In this document: positions 47,649 to 56,359 of the stretch, in pieces
Layout: the number at the start of each line of letters is the position of its first letter
How positions within the stretch are numbered: the first letter of the stretch is position 1
NCBI GenBank assembly: GCA_963666705.2
Contig: CAXXKO010000028.1
Location: forward strand, 62,001 to 126,000
DNA: 64,000 nucleotides
From: G963666705 sp963666705
GTDB lineage: Bacteria > Pseudomonadota > Alphaproteobacteria > CADEGL01
Direction of reading: 5' to 3'
The notes under the pieces: generated by a model
What the model saw: only the letters and a program-made list of their open reading frames with translations
Told to the model about the DNA's origin: nothing
Database searches by the model: none
Translations under genes and position numbers: made by a program

Positions 47649-47805
47649 GGTAGATGGAAACAGAATGTAATAAAAACAATAGGTTGGTGGAATCGACTCC
47701 GAACCTTGACAAACCTTGACAGCGCACCGCGTCGGGGCCGTCCACCATTGGGTATATGGGGATCAGGTCCTACCAAGTCAAGCGGCTATCCCGGCCACGC
47801 GCGCC

Positions 47806-48444
47806 TCACCGGCCCGCCCGCAGGCCCTTGACGAAATCTGACAGGCCGCTCTGTCGCTCGCGGCGCAGGCGCTCGGCGGCGAGGATGGCCTGGACGTGGG
47901 CCACGCTCTCCTCCACGCCGTGGTTGATGATGATGTAGTCGTACTCGGTGTAGTGGCTCATCTCGTCGGCCGCCTTCGCCATGCGTCGGGCGACCACCTC
48001 GTCGCTGTCCTGGGCGCGGGTCTTGAGGCGGCGCTCGAGCTCGGCCGTCGACGGCGGCAGGATGAAGACACTCACGAGGTCGTCGCGGGCGCTCTCCGCC
48101 ACCTGCTGGGTGCCCTGCCAGTCGATATCGAAGAGCACGTCCTGGCCGCCCGCGAGGGCCTCTTCCACCGGCGACCGGGGGGTGCCGTAGTAGTGGTCGA
48201 ACACTTTCGCGAACTCCAGGAGCCCGCCCCGGTTTATCATCAGGCTGAAGTCTTCCGACGCCACGAAGTGGTAGTCCACGCCCGCCGCCTCGCCCGGGCG
48301 CTGGGGCCGGGTGGTGGCCGAGACCGACATGGTGATGCCGCCGTCACGCTCCAGGAGCCGGCGCGAGATGGTCGTCTTACCGGCCCCCGATGGCGAGGAC
48401 AGCACCAGCATGAGGCCGCGCCGCTTGATGTCTGGAAACGCCAT
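47806..48444 (-). CDS. gmk: guanylate kinase
   Basis: 212 residues. The P-loop is VLSSPSGAGKTTISRRLL, the GMP-binding region TRPQRPGEAAGVDYHFV and LLEFAKVFDHYYGTP, and the central strand VLFDIDWQGTQQV. It converts GMP to GDP. In many alphaproteobacteria it lies next to yicC, as here, but the two are separated by a repeat array. It is convergent with rsmA. Confidence 0.95.
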   Translation of the reverse strand: MAFPDIKRRGLMLVLSSPSGAGKTTISRRLLERDGGITMSVSATTRPQRPGEAAGVDYHFVASEDFSLMINRGGLLEFAKVFDHYYGTPRSPVEEALAGGQDVLFDIDWQGTQQVAESARDDLVSVFILPPSTAELERRLKTRAQDSDEVVARRMAKAADEMSHYTEYDYIIINHGVEESVAHVQAILAAERLRRERQSGLSDFVKGLRAGR

Positions 48445-48960
48445 AATTCCAATCCCTCATGCGCCAAGCTGGCGTATCTCTATTTTCGATCCCTCAGACG
48501 CCGGGTGGGCGCATCTCTATCTCGATCCCTCAGACGCCGGGCGGGCGCATCTCTATCTCGATCCCTCAGACGCCGGGCGGGCGCATCCGCGCCCTTGGCT
48601 TCGCTCGACTTCGCTCGCGGGGCCGCGGTCGCGGCCCTGTCTCGATCCCGCGGACGCCGGGCGGGCGCATCCGCGTCCCATCTCGATCCCTCAGACGCCG
48701 AGCGGGCGCATCCGCGCCCTTGGCTTCGCTCGACTTCGCTCGCGGGGCCGCTGTCGCGGCCCTGTCTCGATCCCTCGGACGCCAGGCGGGCGCATCCGCG
48801 CCCCATCTCGATCCCTCGGACGCCGGGCGGGCGCATCCGCGCCCTTGGCTTCGCTCGACTTCGCTCGCGGGGCCGCGGCCCTGTCTCGATCCCTCGGACG
48901 CCGGGCGGGCGCGGCTCGGCCGGAGAGCGAGCACGGGCTTCGCCGACCGTCCTCTCACGC
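48445..48960. repeat. complex GC-rich repeat array between gmk and yicC
   Basis: At least eight copies of a roughly 29-bp unit, GATCCCTCGGACGCCGGGCG followed by GGCGCATC, occur between about 48,480 and 48,910. Intervals are irregular (about 35, 41 and 80 bases). The longer intervals carry a second repeated block, TTGGCTTCGCTCGACTTCGC then GGGGCCGCGG. A degenerate copy starts the array. All frames stay open by chance because of composition. A single related unit occurs in inverse orientation near 62,600. It is not a CRISPR, because the spacers are themselves repeated. Confidence 0.88.
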
Positions 48961-49850
48961 CTACTCGATATTCTGCACCTGCTCGCGGAGCTGCTCGATG
49001 GTGGCCTTGAGGTCGAGGCCGACGTTCGTGAGCGCGACATCGCCCGCCTTCGAGCAGATGGTGTTGGCCTCGCGGTTCAGCTCCTGGCACAGGAAATCGA
49101 GCCGCCGGCCGATGGCCCCGCCCTCGGCGAGCAGGTCGCGCACCGAGCCGAGATGAGCCGCGAGCCGGTCGAGCTCCTCCGTCACGTCGGCCTTGGTGAC
49201 GAGAAGCGCGACCTCCTGCGCCAAGCGCTCCTCGGGCAGCGCCGGCTCCATCTCCATGACCGCGCGCAGGCGCTCCTCGAGCCGCGCCCGGATCGCCGCC
49301 GGCCGCCCGTCAGCGGCCCCGGCCGCGGCGGTGGCCAGGGCGCCAATACGGTCGAGCTGGCCCGCGAGCACGGGGGCCAGGCGCCCCCCTCCTCGCGGCG
49401 CGCGGCGACCAGGCCGGCGACGGCCTCGTCGAGTCCCGCCAGGAGGGCGGCGTCACGCGCCGCGGCCGCGTCCGGCGCCTCCTCCGCCGGCGCCGCCTGC
49501 TCGACCACGCCGCGAACGGCGAGCAATGCCTCGAGCCGCGGCGGCGCCGTATCGACCCGTGCCCCGAGCGCGGCATGCAGGGCGAGGAGCTGGTCGATGA
49601 CGGCTTGGTTGATCCGGAGCGCGGCGGCGCTCTCGGTTGCCGCGATCGCGAGCTGGGCCTGGACGTTGCCGCGCTCGAGGGCCGCCGCGATGCGCGCCCG
49701 CGCCCCGGCGTCGAGGTGCTCGGCGCCCGCCGGCAGGCGGAAGCGCGGCTCGAGGCCACGCCCGTTCACGCTCTTCAACTCCCAAACCCACCCGACCTCG
49801 CCATGATGGCCGCTCGATCGGGCGAAGCCCGTCATGCTGGATACCGACAC
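48961..49850 (-). pseudogene. yicC: YicC-family protein, frameshifted in a G-run
   Basis: The N-terminal half reads MTGFARSSGHHGEVGWVWEL and KSVNGRGLEPRFRLP. The C-terminal half, in another frame, reads LLVTKADVTEELDRLAAHL and GRRLDFLCQELNREANTICS, the YicC signature. The frames change at a run of six G on the coding strand (genomic C run, 49384-49389); seven would restore one frame. YicC relatives are endoribonucleases. Either the gene is broken or the run was mis-sequenced. The GTG at 49850 or the ATG at 49835 is the start. Confidence 0.85.
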
Positions 49851-50399
49851 CGCGCCCTCGCCCTCGACTCGAAGCTTATTTTGTGTCCCCTAAATACACC
49901 CAACACTATATACTGCGTAAATGCCGGCAACAACCCGGGAGACCGCAACACCCGGGGCAAACGGGCGAAGCGCTGTTTCGGATTGGCCTGACGCATGTAT
50001 TAATGCAACATGCAAGACCTAACTCCACTGCTCATGTTAGGATTGTGTCACGTTCCCGGAGTCAGGTTCAAGATTGCTTCAAACGCATAGAACCCTCGAT
50101 TGGCGAATGTGGAGTAAGCTCGGACGTCATGCGCTCAGAAGAACGGCGGGAAACAACAACGACCGGCAAGTGGACGCAAAGCGGCGTTCCACACAAGGGT
50201 TGGCGGTGTGTCGACATCGAGGAATTGGAAGAACAGGAGCATCTGTGCGAAATGTGCGAAGCAAGACTCGTACGCTTCGTTCATGTCATGGAGCATGGCA
50301 ATTGCCCCGAAATCCTCCGGGTCGGATGTATTTGCGCCGGAAACATGGAGCAGAATCTCCGGGGCGCTTGACGGCGAGAAGCTGCTTATAAGAACGACC

Positions 50400-51504
50400 C
50401 TTGCCTATCCGGTTTACACCCACACTCACTAGGGCTAGAATGGGCGCAAACCGGATATAGGGGAGCGCGCCATGGATGTTCTCGACCGCGCCGATCTCCC
50501 ATTCCCGCATTCGCTACCCGAGTTCCAGCGACTTTTCCCCGATGATGCGGCCTGCGCCGCCTACCTGGAGAAAGCCCGCTGGGGAGACGGCTTTGCCTGC
50601 CCGCACTGCGGCACGGCGGGAGAGCCGTTCCACTTTGAAAACCGCCCTGGCGTCCTGCGCTGCCGCAAGTGCCGCCAGAACACCGGGCTGACGGTGGGAA
50701 CAGTGATGGAGCGTAGCCACACTCCGCTGAACGTCTGGTTCTGGGCCGCTTATCTGGTCGCCAGTCAGACGCCCGGCATGTCCGCCGTGCAGTTTCAGCG
50801 GCAACTTGGTCTTTCGCGCTACGAGACGGCCTTTCAAATTCTCCACAAGCTCCGCTCGGGCATGGTGCGGCCCAACCAAGACAGGATCGGTGGACAGCCC
50901 AAGAACCATGTTGAGGTGGACGAAACCTGGGTTGGCGGGCGAACGCGTGGGGAAGGCCGTGGTGTTCACCACAAGGTTCTCGTCTCCTGTGCCATCGAGG
51001 TGCGTCATCGAAAGCCGGGCACCAAGCTCGACAACCGGAAAGACGGACGCTATGCCGGACGCGTTCGGCTCGCCGTCGTGCTCGACCGTAGCGCCGAGTC
51101 GCTCTGTGGGTTCGTCGAGAGCACCGTCGCGCCGGGATCGCTGATCGTTACTGACGATTGGAGCGGCTATGCTGGCCTCGGTAAGCGCGGCTATGAGCAC
51201 TTCGCTGTTGCCGAGTGTGGTGATCCAGAGGTTGCCGAGCAATACCTGCCGATCATCCATCTGGTTTTCGCCAACCTGAAGACGTGGCTGATCGGTATCC
51301 ACCACGGCGTTAGCCACCAGCACCTACAAGCCTACCTCAACGAGTTCACCTTCCGCTTCAACAGGCGGTTCTACCCGTTCAACGCCTTCCGCTCATTGCT
51401 CGGCATCGCGGGCGACACCTCTGCTCCAACCTATGCCGAGCTTTACTCGGGAGAGTGGCGGCACCCTACATGTAGCGGTCATGGGCGTTAACCGGATAGG
51501 CAAG
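50400..51504 (+). mobile_element. IS1595-family element (IS1595-A)
   Basis: The inverted ends are CTTGCCTATCCGGTT (50400) and its inverse ending at 51504. The 8-bp duplication GAACGACC flanks both sides (50392-50399 and 51505-51512), the size expected for IS1595. The 1,105-bp element carries one intact transposase gene. Confidence 0.92.
50472..51491 (+). CDS. IS1595-family transposase (A)
   Basis: 339 residues. The N-terminal zinc-ribbon-like domain has CPHCG and CRKCRQ. The ISXO2-like DDE/N core shows VEVDETWVGGRTRGEG, SLIVTDDWSGYAGL and LPIIHLVFANLKTWLIGIHHG. Length is typical and the gene looks intact. It is related to, but clearly different from, the second IS1595 transposase at 53485. 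Confidence 0.92.
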   Translation: MDVLDRADLPFPHSLPEFQRLFPDDAACAAYLEKARWGDGFACPHCGTAGEPFHFENRPGVLRCRKCRQNTGLTVGTVMERSHTPLNVWFWAAYLVASQTPGMSAVQFQRQLGLSRYETAFQILHKLRSGMVRPNQDRIGGQPKNHVEVDETWVGGRTRGEGRGVHHKVLVSCAIEVRHRKPGTKLDNRKDGRYAGRVRLAVVLDRSAESLCGFVESTVAPGSLIVTDDWSGYAGLGKRGYEHFAVAECGDPEVAEQYLPIIHLVFANLKTWLIGIHHGVSHQHLQAYLNEFTFRFNRRFYPFNAFRSLLGIAGDTSAPTYAELYSGEWRHPTCSGHGR

Positions 51505-51858
51505 GAACGACCGACATCGACGCGTCCGATGGCTTCAACGAAATTGGCGAATTTCAGCAGCTGGCAACGAGTTTCTGAATACCAGCGACGGCTTCAATGT
51601 CGTGGTGTTTCCCAAAGGTCAAACCTGGGGCGGCCGGGTCAAGAATCGAACAAGCGGTTACACACGCACGTCCAAACTGCCATATCAGACCTTGGACCAA
51701 GCAAAACTCGCGGCTTTCGATACTATGCTGGGGATGAAACACAGTGAGCGGACGCGAAACCCAAAGAGGTAGAACCCCGCCTCGAGCGACACCGGGAGAG
51801 ACATGGTTTCGCCTCAGCCATGTTTTTAAAGTCGCTGTATCCGGCAATCAGACATTAA

Positions 51859-51886
51859 TTGTGTAGTTTGTGAATGACTGTATAAT
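51859..51886 (+). promoter_or_regulatory. promoter candidate for the ParA-like gene
   Basis: TTGTGT (51859-51864), a 16-base spacer and a perfect TATAAT (51881-51886) precede an AGAGGTG ribosome site and the ATG at 51900. AT-rich composition begins abruptly around here. Confidence 0.55.
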
Positions 51887-51899
51887 CTAGAGGTGCCAT

Positions 51900-52748
51900 A
51901 TGGCTTCAAAGAAAAAACCAATAGTGATATCTGTAATTAACATGAAACGCGGCGTAGGAAAGTCGACTATTTCTGCGCTTCTTTGCCGTTATGCAGTTAG
52001 GTCAAGAAACTTGGATGTTCTCGCAATTGATTTAGATCCTCAAGCAAACTTAAGTCAAGCGTTATTAGGAGACTACTATACCGATTTTCTAAAAAATAGA
52101 GAGATGTCCATTGTCGAGCTGTTTGATGGTTATGTACCGCCATCATCAAAGAGAGGGTCTCCATCCACCCTTTCAGCAGAACATGTTGTACAAATCGTTG
52201 AAGAATACACTGAATGTTCCTTGGAGATCATACCATCACGATTTGATTTCTCGGACAATCTGATTTGTTCGGTGAGACCTGATCCCAGAATACTGGCTAG
52301 GTTCCTTTCTGAACACCTCCAAGACAAAGATTTGATCATAATTGACTGTGCACCAACGGAATCAATTTTAACGCGTGCTGCATACCATTGTAGTTCACTA
52401 ATTCTAGCGCCTGTACGACCAGAGTATTTTGCGACGATAGGTTTTCCTCTATTAGCAGATTCTTTAAAGAGCTTCAGAAGTCAAAATCGGGGCCATAGGC
52501 TGAGCGTCGCAGGCATTGTAATAAACAATGCGTTTTATGACGGGCGCAACTATGGGGGACCAGAGAAAGCCCGCGCTATGGATGGGATCAGGATGGAGGC
52601 GGCAGTTAATAATTGGCACATCTACCATTCTGAAATTCCTCATTCGCGAGGTTTCCCTAAGATGATGCGAGGCGACTATAGCCATCCCGGTAATGCTATT
52701 GACTTTAGAAATTTTGCTAGAGAGTTTTTTGTTTCTATTGGTTTATAA
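51900..52748 (+). CDS. ParA-like ATPase in an AT-rich islet
   Basis: 282 residues of the ParA/MinD superfamily. The deviant Walker A reads MKRGVGKSTISALL (usual KGGVGKT), followed by AIDLDPQANLSQALL (Walker A' Asp) and LIIIDCAPTESILTRA (Walker B). The later part (ATIGFPLLADSLKSFR, VINNAFYDGRNYGGP) resembles chromosome- or plasmid-type ParA but no named subgroup. Codon use and composition are much more AT-rich than in neighbouring genes, a sign of recent transfer. No parB or parS is next to it; the partner gene is unknown. Not a housekeeping parA. Confidence 0.8.
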   Translation: MASKKKPIVISVINMKRGVGKSTISALLCRYAVRSRNLDVLAIDLDPQANLSQALLGDYYTDFLKNREMSIVELFDGYVPPSSKRGSPSTLSAEHVVQIVEEYTECSLEIIPSRFDFSDNLICSVRPDPRILARFLSEHLQDKDLIIIDCAPTESILTRAAYHCSSLILAPVRPEYFATIGFPLLADSLKSFRSQNRGHRLSVAGIVINNAFYDGRNYGGPEKARAMDGIRMEAAVNNWHIYHSEIPHSRGFPKMMRGDYSHPGNAIDFRNFAREFFVSIGL

Positions 52749-52765
52749 CCTAGTAGGAGCTAGCG

Positions 52766-53359
52766 ATGTCTGATTCGCTGTTTGATGGGGTCTTGAGACT
52801 GCTATTGAATCAGTACGGTTATGCAAAGGTTTCGAGACGGTTAGAGGCGATTAACCGAAGTGGCAAGTTGGGAGACGAACCGGAGTTAAGTAGAGACCTG
52901 GGGGGCGCACATCCCCAAATTGATTATTCTAGTGTGGTCCCCTCGCGTCGGAAGAGAAAGATCCGCGCTCCAGCCTATGTTGAGAAACTCTCCATCCCAA
53001 AAGAGAAGAAATTGATACTTCTACAGATAGCTCGACAGTTTGAAGATAAAGTATTCCTTCCGAAAGCATCTGATATTCGAAATTTCTTGGAGGTTCGTAA
53101 AGAAAATGAAATTCTTCATGGTGTAAAGATTGAAAATATAAAGTCTAGACAATCTGCGATTCCGAGGATATTCATGCTGCTTTCCACATTGTCAGGGGAA
53201 GAGCTTAAAAGAATTTACGATAACAAGAATTACTTTGGGCCATCTAGACTTGGCCCTCTGGCCGATGCTATTAGGGCTACAGGTGAGAATTTTCGCATAT
53301 TGGAAGACAGTGAAAGGTCCACGAACTTACATGTATCTCGCCAGCGAATTCAGGAGTAG
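52766..53359 (+). CDS. unknown partner protein of the ParA-like ATPase
   Basis: 197 residues starting MSDSLFDGVLRLLLNQYGYA with AGGAG seven bases upstream, 17 bases after the ATPase gene and with the same AT-rich composition. A basic linker (SRRKRKIRAPAYVEKL) separates a short N-terminal helix-rich part from a helical C-terminal part (LILLQIARQFEDKVFLP, RIFMLLSTLSGEELKRI). No family is recognised and no membrane or signal segment is visible. The pairing suggests a ParA adaptor, DNA-binding or effector role, but that is inference. Confidence 0.65.
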   Translation: MSDSLFDGVLRLLLNQYGYAKVSRRLEAINRSGKLGDEPELSRDLGGAHPQIDYSSVVPSRRKRKIRAPAYVEKLSIPKEKKLILLQIARQFEDKVFLPKASDIRNFLEVRKENEILHGVKIENIKSRQSAIPRIFMLLSTLSGEELKRIYDNKNYFGPSRLGPLADAIRATGENFRILEDSERSTNLHVSRQRIQE

Positions 53360-53383
53360 CCGTTTTTTACTGATTTAAATTAT

Positions 53384-54458
53384 CGTCCCTATCCGGTTAA
53401 TGCAGGTAGCGACCGAGTGTTCTTTATATGTTCGCTCTAAGGGTGTACTGTTCCCGCCTCTGAGGATTGGTCGGGAGACAGGGCATGAGCGGCTTGTTGA
53501 CGTTCCAAGAGCGCTACCGAGACGAGGAATCGTGCATCCTGGCCTTGGCGGATCGACGCTGGCCGTCTGGGTTTGCGTGCGCCCGCTGCGGGCACCGGCG
53601 GGGCTATCGGCACAAGGCGCGGGCGCGCGTCTTCGAATGCGCGGCTTGCGGTCGTCAAGAGTCGGTGACGGCGGGAACCATCTTCCACCGCACCCGCACA
53701 CCGTTGCCCAAATGGTTCCTGGCGGCGTGGTTGATGGGGCGGGACAAGCGCGGGGTCTCGGCCCTGTTCCTGGCGCGCGAGCTGGGGCTTCGCTATGAGA
53801 CCGCATGGCTGATGGCTCACAAGCTGCGCCATGGCTTGGCGGAGCGGCCGGATGCGTTGCTGGACGGCATGGTCGAGGTCGATGAGAGCTACTACGGCGG
53901 GCGCGGCAAGCCCGAGAGCCGGGGCCGCGGGATGGCCAATGCCAACAAGAGCCTGCTCGTGCTGGCGGTGGAGAAGGTGGCGGTGGCGCCGGGCAAGGGG
54001 GTCGAGGGCAGCGGCTTCGTCGCCGGCCGGGCGCGACTTGCCATCCTGCCCCGGGCCAATGCCGAGCAGCTCGGCGGCTTCGTGCGGGCCGCCGTGACGC
54101 CGGGCGCGCGCCTGCTGACCGACGATTTCAAGGGCTATGCCGGGCTCGGCGCCGTCTACCGGCACCAGCCCACCGTCCAAGGCCAAGGCAAGAACGCCGA
54201 GACGCAGATGCCGATCATCCACGTCCTGTTCAGCAACCTCAAGACCTGGCTCAACGGCACCTACCATGGCGTCAGCGCCAAGCACTTGCCGCGCTATGGC
54301 CGGGAATGGGCCTATCGCTTCAACCGCCGCCGGCGGATCGACGACCTCGGCGACTTCGTCCTGAGCCGCGCCATGGCCCGGCCAACCATCACATACCGCC
54401 AGTTGATCCACGGTCTGCAACCCAACGACGCGCTACCTGCATTAACCGGATAGGGACG
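53384..54458 (+). mobile_element. IS1595-family element (IS1595-B)
   Basis: Perfect inverted ends of 28 bp begin CGTCCCTATCCGGTTAATGC at 53384 and mirror at 54458. The 8-bp duplication TAAATTAT flanks both sides (53376-53383 and 54459-54466). Length is 1,075 bp. Only the CCTATCCGGTTAA core is shared with IS1595-A. Confidence 0.93.
53485..54453 (+). CDS. IS1595-family transposase (B)
   Basis: About 322 residues, MSGLLTFQERYRDEESCILA. The zinc ribbon is CARCG then CAACGRQ. Core motifs are MVEVDESYYGGRGKPES, ARLLTDDFKGYAGLG and MPIIHVLFSNLKTWLNGTYHG. The stop codon lies within the right inverted end, as often in compact IS. It appears intact. Confidence 0.92.
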   Translation: MSGLLTFQERYRDEESCILALADRRWPSGFACARCGHRRGYRHKARARVFECAACGRQESVTAGTIFHRTRTPLPKWFLAAWLMGRDKRGVSALFLARELGLRYETAWLMAHKLRHGLAERPDALLDGMVEVDESYYGGRGKPESRGRGMANANKSLLVLAVEKVAVAPGKGVEGSGFVAGRARLAILPRANAEQLGGFVRAAVTPGARLLTDDFKGYAGLGAVYRHQPTVQGQGKNAETQMPIIHVLFSNLKTWLNGTYHGVSAKHLPRYGREWAYRFNRRRRIDDLGDFVLSRAMARPTITYRQLIHGLQPNDALPALTG

Positions 54459-54470
54459 TAAATTATAGCC

Positions 54471-54697
54471 GAGTGGTTCGAACCCGACAAAAGAGTTCCC
54501 TTCTCCCTCGAGGGAGAGGGTTGGGGTGAGGGGGAGCGCGTCGGCGCGTTATAAGAGTCTTTCCGCCGCCTGCCGGCGGCCATGCCCTCACCCTCCCGCT
54601 TCGCGGGACACTATCCTGACCCCTCACCCTCCCGCTTCGCGGGTCCCTCCCTCTCCCCGTTGGGGAGAGGGTTCCAAGCGTCGGACACGAACCACTA
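54471..54697. repeat. miniature element MITE-B copy 2
   Basis: 227 bp from GAGTGGTTCGAACCCGAC to its inverse (GTCGGACACGAACCACT). The interior shares TCTTTCCGCCGCCTGCCGG and the doubled CACCCTCCCGCTTCGCGGG with copy 1 at 21.9-23.6 kb. It is uninterrupted here and lies directly beside IS1595-B. It is non-coding. Confidence 0.85.
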
Positions 54698-54780
54698 GAT
54701 GATGTTCGAATAGCGCAGGGCGGCACAGAAAAGGAGCCGGACACTCTCATTTGTCCCCTTTTTCATAAAAGGTGTCACGT

Positions 54781-54850
54781 AAAAGGTGTTAGGCATCATT
54801 TTCCGGGCCGCATAATAAGGTGAAGGTGTCAGGCACCATTTCCCAGGCCA
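54781..54850. repeat. two direct copies of a GTGTCAGGCACC-type motif
   Basis: AAGGTGTTAGGCATCATTTT (from 54782) and AAGGTGTCAGGCACCATTTC (from 54823), each followed by a CC-GGCC tail, lie upstream of the oxidoreductase gene. The same motif in inverse orientation follows that gene at 56053-56082. The rest of 54698-55001 shows no gene. Confidence 0.65.
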
Positions 54851-55001
54851 TGGCCGGCGCGAATCGTGGCCGGCGCGGCGCGGCGAGGACCTTCACCCAT
54901 GGGGCCATGCCGAGGGCCGAGCCCGCAGCCGTTGCAAGGTGCGGCGCCGGGCGCGTACCTTGCCCGTCGGGCAAAACCGCGACGGGCAATGGGGGACGGT
55001 C

Positions 55002-55973
55002 ATGGCACATTGGATCGGGATGATCGGGCTCGGCGTGATGGGGTCGCGCATGCTGGCCCAGTTCGCGGACTGTCCGGGCCTCGCAGTCGTGGCGGCGTGG
55101 GACCCGTCGGCGAATGCCGCGGAGCAGGCGCGGGCGGCCTATCCCGGCCTCAACCTCGTGGCGAGCGCCGCGGCGGTGGTTCGCGAGCCGGCCGTCGACT
55201 GCGTCTATGTCGCCTCCCCGCCCTCGACCCATCTCGATTACGCACACCTCGCTTTCGATCGCGGCAAGCCCGTCCTGTGCGAGAAGCCGCTGTCGCTCGA
55301 CGCGTCCGCCAGCCTGGGAGCCGTCGAGCGTGTCGAGCGCGAGGGGCTGAGTGCCGCCGTCAACTTCCCCTACGCGTCGTCGCCCACCCTGAAGGCGGTC
55401 GAGGCCGCGCTGGAGGCCGGGGCGCTGGGGCCGCTCGAAGGGCTGGAGATCGTGCTCGCCTACGACCAGTGGCCCGAGCGCTGGCAGGTCGCGGCGCGCT
55501 GGCTGGGGCTTCGCGCCGAAGGCGGCTTCGTGCGCGAGGTGGTCACCCACATGGCCTTTCTCACCCGCCGTCTCCTGGGTCCGCTGGCGGTCGAGGCGGC
55601 GCGCATCGACTATCCCGGCGACGGCGTCGGCGCCGAGACCGAAATCGAGGCCCGCCTCAGCGCCGGCGGCCTCCCCGTGACCATCCATGGCCGGGTCGAT
55701 CCGGCCGCGGCCGAGGCCATGCACTGGACCCTTACCGGCCGCGACGGCGCCCTCCGGGTCCACGACTGGTACAGCCTCTCGCGCCGCGGCGGCGATGGCG
55801 ATTGGCGGGACGTGGACCTCGGCCCCGGCTCGCCGCGCACCCGCGCCTACCGCGCCCAGCTCGACTCCCTCACCGAGATGCTGGCCGGCCGCCCCCACCC
55901 CATCGCCACCTTCCGCGAGGGGCTCGAGGTCCAGCTCTGCATCGAAGAACTGATCCGCCGCGGCGGCGCCTGA
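55002..55973 (+). CDS. Gfo/Idh/MocA-family oxidoreductase
   Basis: 323 residues starting MAHWIGMIGLGVMGSRMLAQ with a GGGGGACGG ribosome site. The NAD(P)-binding Rossmann motif is GLGVMGSRM, then DCVYVASPPSTHLDYA and the catalytic Lys in GKPVLCEKPLSLDAS. The C-terminal domain has GGFVREVVTHMAFLTRRL. Family members oxidise or reduce sugars, inositols or imino compounds; the substrate is unknown. It stands alone between repeats. Confidence 0.82.
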   Translation: MAHWIGMIGLGVMGSRMLAQFADCPGLAVVAAWDPSANAAEQARAAYPGLNLVASAAAVVREPAVDCVYVASPPSTHLDYAHLAFDRGKPVLCEKPLSLDASASLGAVERVEREGLSAAVNFPYASSPTLKAVEAALEAGALGPLEGLEIVLAYDQWPERWQVAARWLGLRAEGGFVREVVTHMAFLTRRLLGPLAVEAARIDYPGDGVGAETEIEARLSAGGLPVTIHGRVDPAAAEAMHWTLTGRDGALRVHDWYSLSRRGGDGDWRDVDLGPGSPRTRAYRAQLDSLTEMLAGRPHPIATFREGLEVQLCIEELIRRGGA

Positions 55974-56052
55974 GGCCGCGTGGCGCTGCGCGAAGCCAAG
56001 CAATCCAGTGGCCCATCCGGCACACGGCAACTCTTTGCCGGTATATTCATCT

Positions 56053-56082
56053 CAAGGTGCCTAAAAGGTGCCTGACACTTTT
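56053..56082. repeat. inverse GTGCCTGACAC motif after the oxidoreductase gene
   Basis: CAAGGTGCCTAAAAGGTGCC then TGACACTTTTTT. Read on the other strand it gives GTGTCAGGCACC, matching the motifs at 54781-54850. The three copies bracket the oxidoreductase gene. Confidence 0.6.
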
Positions 56083-56217
56083 TTCATCTTTTTTGATACC
56101 TATTTAAGTATACTGGTTCTTTATATTCTGTAAGCAGGTGTCCTGTCGTCGTCTCCGAATTCCACCATCAGGCGGGGAATTGATCTCGACCGTTTGTCCG
56201 GTTTCTCTGGGCCACCC

Positions 56218-56290
56218 GGTGGTTCGAACCCGACGCTTCGACGCCGCTCCCAATCCTCTTCCCTTGGGGGAGAGGAGGACTCTTTTACCG
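56218..56290. repeat. partial MITE-B end
   Basis: GGTGGTTCGAACCCGACGCT followed by a region ending CTTGGGGGAGAGG matches the right end of MITE-B read inward. The rest of the element is absent, so this is a truncated copy. Confidence 0.55.
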
Positions 56291-56359
56291 CGTTCGCGCC
56301 ACCAGCCCGGCACGACATGTGGACGAGCGGGATACGGGGCGGCGGCGAGGCCCGGGGCG

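Larger units (their letters stand above)
50129..51772 (+). pseudogene. conserved CxxC protein of unknown function, broken by a stop codon and IS1595-A
   Basis: The N-part reads KWTQSGVPHKGWRCVDIEEL, then EHLCEMCEARLVRFVHVME and VGCICAGNMEQN, a Cys-rich, possibly zinc-binding module. Downstream of the IS, in the same frame, comes GNEFLNTSDGFNVVVFPKG, then WGGRVKNRTSGYTR and AKLAAFDTMLGMK. Removing the IS and one 8-bp duplication joins the halves in frame, with one TGA (50369-50371) where Arg would fit. The two-part pattern resembles a conserved hypothetical family I recognise but cannot name. The 278 bases before it (49851-50128) show nothing clear. Confidence 0.75.
55974..56359. other. gene-free stretch with repeat debris
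   Basis: 386 bases. It holds the inverse GTGCCTGACAC motif (56053-56082), an AT-rich patch near 56083-56130, and a partial MITE-B end (56218-56290). No coding or RNA gene was recognised. Confidence 0.6.

Noticed and set aside
48480..48910. CRISPR-like array of 29-bp repeats
   Set aside because: The intervals vary from about 6 to 50 bases and are themselves repeated rather than unique. No cas gene is near, so it is a repeat array and not a CRISPR.
50400..54458. Composite transposon made of two IS1595 copies around the ParA pair
   Set aside because: The two IS differ in sequence and inner ends, and each has its own 8-bp duplication (GAACGACC and TAAATTAT). They inserted independently.
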